Assembly (NCBI GenBank): GCA_017452445.1
Contig: JAFTMH010000004.1
Span: 1 to 64,000, forward strand
Reading direction: 5' to 3'
Length of the DNA stretch: 64,000 nucleotides
DNA from: Clostridia bacterium
GTDB lineage: Bacteria > Bacillota > Clostridia > Christensenellales > UBA1242
In this document: piece by piece, positions 24,823 to 33,022 of the stretch
Position numbering within the stretch: position 1 is the first letter of the stretch
How the letters are laid out: every line of letters starts with the position of its first letter
The notes under the pieces: generated by a model
Told to the model about the DNA's origin: nothing
The model's database searches: none
Seen by the model: only the letters and a program-made list of their open reading frames with translations
Made by a program: the position numbers and the translations under genes

Positions 24823-25944
24823 ATGATTTTTTTAGACAATGCTGGCACAACTAAAATGTTTGAAGAATGCGTTGAAGTCCACAAGAAATATTCTTGTGAA
24901 GATTTTTTCAATCCATCTGCATTGTCTGTTGAATCTATGAACATGGCAAAATTGCTTAATGAAACTGAAAAATTTTTCTTGAAAACGCTTGATGCGACAC
25001 AAGGGAATGTGATTTTTACGGGCTGTGCAACAGAAAGCAACAACTTGGCAATCAAAGGAAGTTTGCGTTCGGGTGATTGGGAATATGTTTTTTCCGAAGG
25101 TGAACATCCATCGGTTTATAATGTTGCCCAAAAATTGAAGCTTGATGGTGCAAAAGTGCATTTTGTGCCTTTGACAAGTGCTGGTGTTGTTGATTTGGGT
25201 GTTTTGAAAACGGTGCTCAATGAAAAAACTCGTTTGATAAGCATTATGCATGTAAGCAACGAAACTGGCGCAATAAATGATCTTGTTGAAATTTCAAAAT
25301 TGAAAGACAAACTTGCGCCAAGAGCTGTTTTGCATGTAGATGGCGTGCAAGGTTTTATGAAAATTCCATTTTCAATGAGAAAAACATCGATTGATTTGTA
25401 TTCTTTCAGTGCTCACAAAATTCATGGACCAAAAGGTGTTGCTGGATTGTATGTAAAAAACAAATCAGCCTTGAAAGAGTTGTTTCAAGGTGGTGGCCAG
25501 CAATATGGTGTAAGATCTGGCACGGAAAGTGTTTCGTCAATTATGCAATTTAGAAAGTGTGTTGAAATTTTAAATCCTGCCGTAAACCATGAAAGAGTTT
25601 CAAAAATCAAGGTATTGTTCAACGAAATTGTTGAAAAGGTTGACGGTGTGAAGGTTTTAGATTTTAAGGGATCTCCTTATATTGAAAGTTTGATTTTTGC
25701 TGGTGTTAAAGGAGAAACTATGCTTCATGCCTTAAATCAAAGGGGTGTGATTGTTGGGCTTGGCAGTGCTTGCTCGGCAAAAAAGGCAGGAAACAGAATT
25801 TTAGAGGCGATTGGTGTGGCTCAAGAAGATATTATTTCGAGCGTCAGGGTGAGTTTTAATGCTTATCAGACAGATGAAGAAATTGTTGAAGCTGCAAAAA
25901 TCGTAGCCGAAGTTTATAAAGATATAAAAGAAAGGGTGTCATAA
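24823..25944 (+). CDS. Cysteine desulfurase, NifS/IscS-like, partner of ThiI (373 aa)
   Basis: PLP enzyme that takes sulfur from cysteine. FLDNAGTTKMFEE at the start, FTGCATESNNLAIKG, the PLP Lys in FSAHKIHGPKGVAG and the persulfide Cys in LGSACSAKKAGNRI are all present. ATG 24823 follows GGGAG; an in-frame TTG further up lacks support. The stop overlaps the thiI start by one base (TAATG), the same pairing as nifZ-thiI of Bacillus, so this enzyme probably feeds sulfur to ThiI for 4-thiouridine in tRNA. A second desulfurase with a scaffold gene lies at 49099. Confidence 0.9.
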   Translation: MIFLDNAGTTKMFEECVEVHKKYSCEDFFNPSALSVESMNMAKLLNETEKFFLKTLDATQGNVIFTGCATESNNLAIKGSLRSGDWEYVFSEGEHPSVYNVAQKLKLDGAKVHFVPLTSAGVVDLGVLKTVLNEKTRLISIMHVSNETGAINDLVEISKLKDKLAPRAVLHVDGVQGFMKIPFSMRKTSIDLYSFSAHKIHGPKGVAGLYVKNKSALKELFQGGGQQYGVRSGTESVSSIMQFRKCVEILNPAVNHERVSKIKVLFNEIVEKVDGVKVLDFKGSPYIESLIFAGVKGETMLHALNQRGVIVGLGSACSAKKAGNRILEAIGVAQEDIISSVRVSFNAYQTDEEIVEAAKIVAEVYKDIKERVS

Positions 25945-27107
25945 TGAATAAAGTTTTGTTATTGAAATTTGGCGAATTGTTTTTGAAAGGTAAAAATAGA
26001 CGAGAGTTTATGAAACTTTTGATGAACAATATTAGAAAAAAACTCTCTTCTTATCAATTTAAATTGGTGGAAACTCAAGGAAGATTGATTTTGTGTGACT
26101 ATAATCTCGATCAAGAAGATGAAATTGTTGAAAAGATTCAACATATTTTTGGTTTGATTGGTGTTGCTGTTGCAGTTGAATTTGATACAACACTTGAAAA
26201 TATTGAAGACGAAATTAAAAAAGTTGATTTTGGCTCTGCTAAAACATTTAAGGTTGAAGTTAAGCGTGCAGACAAAACTTTTGAGATGAATTCTATGCAA
26301 CTCGAAAAACATTTGGGCGGGGTAGTGCTTGATGCATATCCAGAAATGAAGGTTGATTTGTATCATCCGGAAGTTGTTTTGAATGTTGAATTGCGAGTTA
26401 ATCAAAAAACATACATATATAGCAATTTGCTTTCATGTGCCGGAGGTCTTCCTCTTGGCAGTGCTGGCAAAGGTTTGCTTTTGCTCTCTGGTGGAATTGA
26501 CAGTCCTGTGGCTGGCTATTTGATGGCAAAAAGAGGTCTTAAATTTGAGGCTGTGCATTTTCATTCTTATCCATACACAAGTGTTCAAGCAAAAGAAAAG
26601 GTTGTTGAATTGGCAAACCAAATTGCTGAATATTGTGATGATTTCAAGCTTCATGTCGTTTCGTTTACTGAAATTCAAGAACAAATTCATAAGCATTGTG
26701 ATGAAGAATATATGATCACAATCATGAGAAGAATTATGATGCGAATTGCTCAACGTCTTTGCAAAGAAAATGGATTGGGTGCAATTATAACAGGTGAAAG
26801 TTTGGGGCAGGTTGCAAGTCAAACAATGCAAAGTATGACTGTTACAAACGATGTTGTAAAGCTTCCTGTGTTTAGACCTGTGCTTGCATATGACAAAGAA
26901 GAGATTATGTCTGTTGCCAAAAAGATTGGCACATATGAAACTTCTATTCTTCCTTATGAAGATTGTTGCACGGTGTTTCTTCCAAAAAATCCAGTAATCA
27001 AACCAACTGTGAAGAGGGCTGAATATAACGAACAGGCACTTGATATTGAAGGGTTGATTGAGAGAGCGATGGCTGAGATTGAAGTAATTGAAATTAAAAA
27101 TTTTTAA
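25944..27107 (+). CDS. thiI: tRNA 4-thiouridine synthase ThiI (387 aa)
   Basis: Makes s4U in tRNA and may serve in thiazole synthesis. The N-terminal ferredoxin-like and THUMP region (about 1-165) is followed by the ATP pyrophosphatase PP-loop LLLLSGGIDSPVAGYLMA, HFHSYPYTSVQA and ITGESLGQVASQTMQSM. The C-terminal rhodanese domain of the E. coli protein is absent, the usual form in Bacillota, where the persulfide Cys lies elsewhere. Translationally coupled to the desulfurase gene. Confidence 0.95.
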   Translation: MNKVLLLKFGELFLKGKNRREFMKLLMNNIRKKLSSYQFKLVETQGRLILCDYNLDQEDEIVEKIQHIFGLIGVAVAVEFDTTLENIEDEIKKVDFGSAKTFKVEVKRADKTFEMNSMQLEKHLGGVVLDAYPEMKVDLYHPEVVLNVELRVNQKTYIYSNLLSCAGGLPLGSAGKGLLLLSGGIDSPVAGYLMAKRGLKFEAVHFHSYPYTSVQAKEKVVELANQIAEYCDDFKLHVVSFTEIQEQIHKHCDEEYMITIMRRIMMRIAQRLCKENGLGAIITGESLGQVASQTMQSMTVTNDVVKLPVFRPVLAYDKEEIMSVAKKIGTYETSILPYEDCCTVFLPKNPVIKPTVKRAEYNEQALDIEGLIERAMAEIEVIEIKNF

Positions 27108-27127
27108 TGTAAAATCTAAAAATAAAA

Positions 27128-27164
27128 CAGTTGGCATATCTTGTTGATATGTCAACTTTTATGT
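27128..27164 (+). terminator. Probable terminator after thiI
   Basis: AGTTGGCATATC / GATATGTCAACT stem with a short T run. The T tract is weak. Confidence 0.55.
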
Positions 27165-27311
27165 TGTTTAATAGGTGTGTTGTGGGCGGGCGACGGGCGA
27201 TAGGTCAAAATGGCGAATGTATACCCGTTTATATTTATAAATTTTGTTTTTATATTTTTGCAACAGACAAAATTTTTATAAAAAATCGTTGAATAAATAT
27301 GCACAAAACGC
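27165..27311. other. Non-coding stretch upstream of argR
   Basis: Very AT-rich after a short G-rich patch (GGGCGGGCGACGGGCG near 27183). No ORF or RNA gene recognised. Confidence 0.4.
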
Positions 27312-27388
27312 TTGCATATTTATAAATTTTAATGTATAATAATTAAAATTGCTTGCATAAACATAGATTTATATTTATGCATAACCCA
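27312..27388 (+). promoter_or_regulatory. argR promoter with ARG-box-like repeats
   Basis: TTGCAT (27312-27317), 17-base spacer, TATAAT (27335-27340). Sequences such as TTGCATATTTATAAATTT and GCATAAACATAGATTTATAT with TTTATGCATAAC at its end resemble the AT-rich half-sites bound by ArgR/AhrC and overlap the promoter and start region, so self-repression is likely. Confidence 0.6.
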
Positions 27389-27433
27389 CACATCGCCCTA
27401 AAATAGGGCTGTGTAGAGATTGAGGAGGAAATG

Positions 27434-27886
27434 ATGGCAAGAAGTGCTAGACAGTCAAAAATCTTGGAATTGATTTCAACTAAGGAAATTGAGACTCAAG
27501 AAGAGTTGGCAAGAGAATTGAAAAATGCGGGTTTTGATATCACCCAAGCAACAATTTCTCGTGACATCAAAGAGTTGGCATTGACAAAAATTTTGTCATC
27601 AACCGGAAAATATAAGTATGCAATTTTGGGATCAGAACAACAAGTTGTCTCAAACAAATACATAGCTATTTTCAAAGAATGTGTTATCTCTGTAAAACCT
27701 GCTCTCAATCTTACTGTTGTGAGAACAATCAAAGGCATGGGACAAAGTGTTTGTTCGTTTATTGACAAATTGAATTTGACAGAATTGATGGGTGCAACTT
27801 ATGGAGATGATGCTGTGATGTTGGTTTTCCCTTCAACAACTTTTGCAAGTGAAGCAGTGGCTACATTGAGTCAACTTTTGTCATAG
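27434..27886 (+). CDS. argR: Arginine repressor ArgR/AhrC (150 aa)
   Basis: Hexameric, arginine-responsive regulator. The N-terminal winged helix has ELISTKEIETQEELARELK and the recognition region VTQATISRDIKEL-type (DITQATISRDIKELALTKI). The C-terminal core carries the arginine-binding GMGQSVCSFIDKL and GATYGDDAVMLVF. Two ATG codons are in tandem at 27431 and 27434; GAGGAGG is only about two bases from the first, so 27434 is more likely. As in Bacillus it is next to recN; no arginine-metabolism gene is in the window. Confidence 0.93.
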   Translation: MARSARQSKILELISTKEIETQEELARELKNAGFDITQATISRDIKELALTKILSSTGKYKYAILGSEQQVVSNKYIAIFKECVISVKPALNLTVVRTIKGMGQSVCSFIDKLNLTELMGATYGDDAVMLVFPSTTFASEAVATLSQLLS

Positions 27887-27906
27887 TTTTGAAATAGGAG
27901 ATTGAA

Positions 27907-29559
27907 ATGCTTACTTCTCTTTCACTCAACAATGTTGCTTTGATCAAAAAGCAAGAAATTGAATTTGAATCTGGATTCAACTGTCTTTTGGGGCAGTCTG
28001 GTGCTGGTAAGAGCATTATTATTGATGCTCTTAATTTTTCATTGGGGGCGAAGGCAGAAAAAGGTCTTATTAGATCTGGCGAAACATCTTTAAGAGTTGA
28101 TGCTGTGTTTGACAACCTTTCGCAAGAAGAAAAGGCGTTTTTGGAAGAACAAGAGTTTGATGTTGAAGATGAAGTTATTGTGACAAGAACTTTGAATGTT
28201 GACGGAAAATCATCAGTCAAAATCAATGGTTATCCAACAACACTTAAAACGCTTCAATCTTTTGCAAGCATGCTTGTTGATTTTTGTGGTCAACATGACA
28301 GTGTTGGACTTTTGAATGCAAACAATCATTTGTCAATTTTGGACAAGTTTGCAGGAGAAGAGTTGAACGAACTTAAAGTTGCTATCTCTGAAAAATGTGA
28401 TTTGTTGAAGAACATTGAAAAACAAATTTCTTCGTTGGGTGGCAGTGAGGCAGAAAGGGCAAGAACTAAAGAATTGCTCGAATATCAAATCAACGAAATT
28501 GAAAATGCAAATCTTGTTGTTGGCGAAGATAAAGAATTGAAAGAAAAGTTTGACTTTATTTCATCTGCCGAAAACATTTTTGAAAAAGTTTCGATTGCTG
28601 TGACAAAATTGTCTGATCAAACTTCAAATGCAACTGGTTTGGTTTATGAAGCAAAGTCAGCGTTGAATGGCGTTTCAGAATTTAAAGATATTGATGAGTG
28701 TCGACAAAGATTGGAAGATGCTTATTACGAAATCAAAGACATTGTTGAAACTCTTGAAGATATCAAAGCAAAAACTGAATTTGATCCAAGAGAACTTGAT
28801 CGCATTGACTCGAGATTGGATTTGATTAAAAAACTTTCCAAAAAGTATGGTGCTGGAGTTGAAGAGATTTTGCAATATTTGGAAAAATGCAAAACTCAAC
28901 TTGAAGATTTGGAAAACAGCGAGTTTATGCTTGAAAAATTGAATAGACAAAAGCAAGAACTTGAAACTGCTTTAAAACAAGATTGTTTGAAGTTGAGTGA
29001 CAAAAGAAAGGTTGCTGCAAAGCAACTTGAAAAACAACTTATGTCGCAACTTGAAGATTTGGATATGAAAGGCACTTTCTTTAAGGTTGATTTTGAAGAA
29101 GTTGCCTGCTCTAAAAAAGGTTGCGATCTTGTGAAGTTTATGTTTTCTGCAAACAAGGGGCAAGAAGTCAAAGATTTGCATAAAACCGCATCAGGTGGCG
29201 AACTTTCGAGATTGTTGCTTGCGTTTAAAAATGTTATGTTGGATAAAGAAAAAGTGCAAACGGTAGTGTTTGATGAAATCGATGCTGGCATCAGTGGTCA
29301 CACGGCAGGAAGATTGGCTGACAAACTTGCAAACATTTCAAAATATACTCAAGTGATTTGCATTACACATACGCCAGTAGTTGCTGCAAAGGCAAACGCA
29401 TTTTTGCTTGTATCAAAAAATGTGGTTGATGACAACACGGTGTCAGTGGTTGAAAGCTTGACCGACGAAAAAGCTGTGATTGAAGTTGCTCGTTTGATTG
29501 ATGGCAAGAAAGATGTGTCGCAAACTGCAATTGATCATGCTAAAAAATTGTTTGAATAA
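27907..29559 (+). CDS. recN: DNA repair protein RecN (550 aa)
   Basis: SMC-like ATPase acting early at double-strand breaks. Walker A GQSGAGKSIIIDALNFSLG at about residue 33, a long coiled-coil middle (about 150-370), signature segment TASGGELSRLLLAFKNV and Walker B VVFDEIDAGISGHTA. Start ATG 27907 with TAGGAG. Twenty bases behind argR, a conserved pairing, and closed by a terminator. Confidence 0.96.
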   Translation: MLTSLSLNNVALIKKQEIEFESGFNCLLGQSGAGKSIIIDALNFSLGAKAEKGLIRSGETSLRVDAVFDNLSQEEKAFLEEQEFDVEDEVIVTRTLNVDGKSSVKINGYPTTLKTLQSFASMLVDFCGQHDSVGLLNANNHLSILDKFAGEELNELKVAISEKCDLLKNIEKQISSLGGSEAERARTKELLEYQINEIENANLVVGEDKELKEKFDFISSAENIFEKVSIAVTKLSDQTSNATGLVYEAKSALNGVSEFKDIDECRQRLEDAYYEIKDIVETLEDIKAKTEFDPRELDRIDSRLDLIKKLSKKYGAGVEEILQYLEKCKTQLEDLENSEFMLEKLNRQKQELETALKQDCLKLSDKRKVAAKQLEKQLMSQLEDLDMKGTFFKVDFEEVACSKKGCDLVKFMFSANKGQEVKDLHKTASGGELSRLLLAFKNVMLDKEKVQTVVFDEIDAGISGHTAGRLADKLANISKYTQVICITHTPVVAAKANAFLLVSKNVVDDNTVSVVESLTDEKAVIEVARLIDGKKDVSQTAIDHAKKLFE

Positions 29560-29590
29560 AAGCGAGAAAATTATTCTCGCTTTATTTTTT
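29557..29590 (+). terminator. Terminator after argR-recN
   Basis: AGCGAGAA / TTCTCGCT hairpin followed by a T-rich run. Confidence 0.85.
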
Positions 29591-29640
29591 TCATATCATC
29601 TTTTGTTTGGAAATACAATTTAATATCAGGAGTTGATATT

Positions 29641-30249
29641 ATGTTGGATTTTTGTGCAGACAATTTTTCGAGTTGTGTGTGGCTTGCTGTCTTTTTGGTT
29701 TCGATGGTCCCCATGCTTGAAAGCAAAGTTGCAATTCCTTTTGCTATGTCGACCGAAATTTGGGGAGATAAAATTTTGTCGCCAACAGTAGCGTGTGTGA
29801 TTTCGCTTGCTGGAAGTATGGTGCCGGCGATTTGCTTGCTTTTGATTGGAAAACTACTTAAAAACAGAGTGGCGGGATTTGTTGTTGCAAGAAAAGACAA
29901 CAAGCAAGAAAACAAATTTTTTGAACGGCTTAAAACTTTGTCACAAAAAACAAGTGCTCTGCAAAAATGCGTTTATCTTGCAGGATTTGTTGCGTTTCCG
30001 ATGCCGTTTACAGGGCTTTATACCGGAAGTTTGATTGCTGGCTTTTCAAATCTCTGTTGGTGGCAAGGGCTGATTTCGTTGCTGGTGGGCGCTTTGGTGT
30101 CGTGTGTTGGAATTGTTTTGATTTGTTGTTTGTTTCAAAATTCCGTTTTTTACATTTTCTTGTTTGCAGTTGCTGTAGCAATTTTGTTTTGTTTGGCAAA
30201 TGGACTGATTTGGCTGTTTAAGACAATAAAAAAGAAAAGAGATGCATAA
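29641..30249 (+). CDS. Small multidrug export-type membrane protein (202 aa)
   Basis: Integral membrane protein with about five helices. The signature segments LVSMVPMLESKVAIPFAMS and FVAFPMPFTGLYTGSLIAGF, with re-entrant Pro/Gly-rich turns, match the Sm_multidrug_ex family. The family name comes from old drug-resistance work; real substrates are uncertain. No strong ribosome site. The stop codon lies in a long-loop stem (AAAAGAGATGC / GCGTCTCTTTT) that may end transcription. Confidence 0.75.
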   Translation: MLDFCADNFSSCVWLAVFLVSMVPMLESKVAIPFAMSTEIWGDKILSPTVACVISLAGSMVPAICLLLIGKLLKNRVAGFVVARKDNKQENKFFERLKTLSQKTSALQKCVYLAGFVAFPMPFTGLYTGSLIAGFSNLCWWQGLISLLVGALVSCVGIVLICCLFQNSVFYIFLFAVAVAILFCLANGLIWLFKTIKKKRDA

Positions 30250-30369
30250 ATCGTTTTCACAAACTAAAAGCGTCTCTTTTCGTTTTAAGTTGGGCAACTG
30301 AGATTGATATTGATGCTCAACTTATTTCTATTATTAACCCATTAAAAAGTTTTATACATTGAAATTGGA

Positions 30370-32106
30370 TTATTTTGCATATTTTTTGTAAAGGAATTTT
30401 TTGATATGGTAGTTGATTGGGAAGGCGAACAAAAGTCCGATTGATGGCAAAATCAAAGAAGTGAGATAAAGAACCATATTTTCAGCTTGCATTCCACAAA
30501 TAACATTGATGATCAAAATTACGATTGTTCCCAAAACAAAGATTGCCCAATTTGCAAGTGCGTTGTAAAGAAGCACTGCTTTTTTGCTTTTAAAACACTT
30601 CCATTTTAAAAGCATAAACAAAGTTACGACTGCAAAAATTGCAGGCAAGGCGTAAAACATGAAAGATGTTTTATCAAAAATGTTTCCGGTTGTGGCAATA
30701 ATTGCGTAAAGTATTGCACTTGAAATGCCTACAAAAAGCAACAAAAATGCTGAAGTGATAAATTGAAGCAAGTTTGTGTTGTGATGTCTTTCGACAGTAG
30801 ATTTTTTGTGTTCCTTAAATTCAATTCCGTAGTTTTGATAGTGTTGTTTAAGGTGTTCGTAATTTGAAAAACTTCCCGCAATAGGTTGTGCTTCAAAAGT
30901 TTCAACAACAGGTGACTGTGGTTGATCTTCTTTGATTTGTTTTTCTCTTTTGCGTTCGAAAAGTTTTGCCATCATATCTTTGTATGTTGGCTCGAGATTT
31001 GAATTTCTGTTTGGTGCAGGCAAGTTGTCGTCATAAATGTTGACTTCGATGTTGGTTGGTGCAATCTTTTTTTGCACAGGCACATCATGTGCATCTATTC
31101 TGCCTGTGATAAGCACTGCATCATCTTTTTCTTCCTCCATTTCTGCTTGTGTTGGTTGAATCTGTTGTGCAGGTTCTTCAACAAACTCTTCTGGTTTGGC
31201 AGGTTGAAATGGTTGTTGGAAATTGTTGTTTTTTGCTTCCAACAATGAGCGTTTAAGTTCGGCTATGCGATCCTTTTGAAGTTGTTCGTCTTCTTCAGTT
31301 TCGTAAGCGACAGCCATTTCGATTTGGTTTTCTGAAAAACTCTTTTTCTTTCTATATTTCTTGAAATCATTTGAAGAGTTGTAAAGGATTTGATTTTGTT
31401 CGGTTTGATATTGTGAAAGTTCTACCTTTTCATCATCTCCAAGAAGTTTTGCATCATCTTTGATTTCGTCTGCAACAATTTCTGCAGGCTCTTCAATTGT
31501 TTCGATTTGCTCAAAAGTTTCTTCGGCTTGTTGTTTTTGAGCTTCTTCAAGCGATTCTAATGTGTTTTCTGGGGCAATAGGAGCCATGTTGAAAATGTCT
31601 ATTTGATTTTCTGCAACATCATTTTCGTCTTCTTCATCATCAAAGTCGACTTGCGCTGGTTGTTTTGTCATATCAAACAAATTGCCTTGTTGCAAGAAGA
31701 CTGTTTGGTCTTCTTCTGCAGGGGTTTGAGAAGGTTGTTCTGCTTTTTCAAGCAAAGCGGCATTTGTGTATTGCACTTTTTCGGCCGGCTTTTCTTCATC
31801 TTCTTCTGCTTCGTAAGTCATATTTTCAAATTCAGGTGCAAGGGTTGCAAGGGTTTGCTTTCCGGCATCAGTGATTGAATAATAGTGTCTTTTGCCACCA
31901 AGTTCGCTTTCTCCCCAAAAAGAAGACGAAACGAGGCCTTTCTTTTCCATTCTTGTAAGGCAAGAATAGAGTGATGGCTTTTTCATAATGTATGTGCCAT
32001 TGGTTTTTTGAGAAATGTATTCGATAATTTCCAAGCCATATTTGGATCCAGAAGTAAGACTGTCCAAAACAAAATAGGTGATTTGACCATTAGAATTGAA
32101 TGCCAT
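30370..32106 (-). CDS. PadR-type winged-helix protein fused to a membrane domain (578 aa)
   Basis: Residues about 1-105 are a PadR-like winged helix: QITYFVLDSLTSGSKYGLEI, YIMKKPSLYSCLTRMEKKGL and the wing GGKRHYYSITDAGKQTL. Residues ~110-430 are a low-complexity, acidic, Gln/Glu-rich linker. The last ~140 residues carry four membrane helices (LLQFITSAFLLLFVGISSAI; FMFYALPAIFAVVTLFMLL; WAIFVLGTIVILIINVI; LTSLILPSIGLLFAFPI). Normal PadR proteins have ~110-180 residues and are soluble, so this is probably a membrane-anchored transcription factor. ATG 32106 follows AGGAG. Possible ligands or targets are unknown. Confidence 0.78.
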   Translation of the reverse strand: MAFNSNGQITYFVLDSLTSGSKYGLEIIEYISQKTNGTYIMKKPSLYSCLTRMEKKGLVSSSFWGESELGGKRHYYSITDAGKQTLATLAPEFENMTYEAEEDEEKPAEKVQYTNAALLEKAEQPSQTPAEEDQTVFLQQGNLFDMTKQPAQVDFDDEEDENDVAENQIDIFNMAPIAPENTLESLEEAQKQQAEETFEQIETIEEPAEIVADEIKDDAKLLGDDEKVELSQYQTEQNQILYNSSNDFKKYRKKKSFSENQIEMAVAYETEEDEQLQKDRIAELKRSLLEAKNNNFQQPFQPAKPEEFVEEPAQQIQPTQAEMEEEKDDAVLITGRIDAHDVPVQKKIAPTNIEVNIYDDNLPAPNRNSNLEPTYKDMMAKLFERKREKQIKEDQPQSPVVETFEAQPIAGSFSNYEHLKQHYQNYGIEFKEHKKSTVERHHNTNLLQFITSAFLLLFVGISSAILYAIIATTGNIFDKTSFMFYALPAIFAVVTLFMLLKWKCFKSKKAVLLYNALANWAIFVLGTIVILIINVICGMQAENMVLYLTSLILPSIGLLFAFPINYHIKKFLYKKYAK

Positions 32107-32167
32107 AATTTTTCTCCTATACAATAAAATTATATATATAACGAAAAACTTTGTCAAATAAAATTGG

Positions 32168-32255
32168 GGTATTATGCAAAAAGTTTGCGCTTGCATAATA
32201 TGTCCAAATGGGTGGTGGTATGCAGAGATAATACACAATATATAGTGGTGTTTCA
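32168..32255. repeat. Palindromic intergenic repeat, copy f
   Basis: Perfect 10-bp inverted repeat TATTATGCAA (32170-32179) / TTGCATAATA (32191-32200), followed by GGTGGTATGCAG and TAATACACAATATATAG. Lies between divergent genes. Confidence 0.6.
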
Positions 32256-32283
32256 TAAAAATTGGCAACTTGTCTAAATTGCT

Positions 32284-32311
32284 TTGAAGATTGAACAAAA
32301 AGTGGTATCAT
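32284..32311 (+). promoter_or_regulatory. Promoter giving a leaderless start
   Basis: TTGAAG (32284-32289), 16-base spacer, TATCAT (32306-32311), then AAAGAT and the ATG at 32318. Confidence 0.6.
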
Positions 32312-32317
32312 AAAGAT

Positions 32318-32959
32318 ATGAATCACGAAATCAAAATAAAAATCACCAAAGAGAAAAGAAAAACGATGGTGCTTAAGCTTGTTGATGCTGAAAATGCGAT
32401 TGTTAAAGCACCACTTTCTGTCAGCGACAAAAGAATTGGTGAGTTTGTCAAATCAAAAGAGCAGTGGCTTGCCAAGATGTCGAAGAGAATGATAGATTAT
32501 AAATCTTTTTCGCAAACCTTTGATTTGTTGAAAAATGTGTATGTTGATGGACTTGTTGCAATGAAAGCAGAAGAAGTTGCGATTGGTTTTTCAAAATTGC
32601 CAGAAGACGCTCAAAAAAAATTGTTGAGAAAACACTATTTGACTTTGTTTTCTTCGCTTGAAAACCTTGCTAGAGAACTTTCTGAAAAAACTGGTCTGCC
32701 AGTCAAAGAAATTAAACCACTTGATTCTGTCAGAGTTTGGGGGTGTTATAGCAACAAAAAGCAAATGAAACTCAATTGGAAGTTGATTTTGGTGCCAAAA
32801 GAGTTGAAAGAATATATTATATATCACGAACTTAGTCACAGTGTTTATATGAATCACAAGCCACAATTTTGGGCTTTGGTTGAAAAATGGTGCCCAAACT
32901 ATAAAGAGCTTAAAAAGAAGCTTAATCAGTATGATTTTGTGCTTAAAACTACATTCTAA
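32318..32959 (+). CDS. YgjP-like zinc metallopeptidase domain protein (213 aa)
   Basis: The N-terminal beta-rich part (HEIKIKITKEKRKTMVLKLV) and C-terminal zinc site YHELSHSVYMNHKPQFWALV, with HELxH and a further His and acidic residues, match the YgjP/DUF45 metallopeptidase-like family. SVRVWGCYSNKKQMKLNW is also typical. A protease function is assumed from the motif; substrates are not known. ATG 32318 has no ribosome site and begins six bases after the -10 box, so the transcript may be leaderless. An upstream in-frame TTG precedes the promoter. Confidence 0.82.
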   Translation: MNHEIKIKITKEKRKTMVLKLVDAENAIVKAPLSVSDKRIGEFVKSKEQWLAKMSKRMIDYKSFSQTFDLLKNVYVDGLVAMKAEEVAIGFSKLPEDAQKKLLRKHYLTLFSSLENLARELSEKTGLPVKEIKPLDSVRVWGCYSNKKQMKLNWKLILVPKELKEYIIYHELSHSVYMNHKPQFWALVEKWCPNYKELKKKLNQYDFVLKTTF

Positions 32960-32961
32960 AA

Positions 32962-32990
32962 TAAAAAGCTTGCGTTTGCAGGCTTTTTTT
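32962..32990 (+). terminator. Terminator after YgjP-like gene
   Basis: AAAAAGCTTGC / GCAGGCTTTTT hairpin with a T run. Confidence 0.85.
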
Positions 32991-33022
32991 GTTGAATCGG
33001 TTGAATTTCGCATATTTGGACA

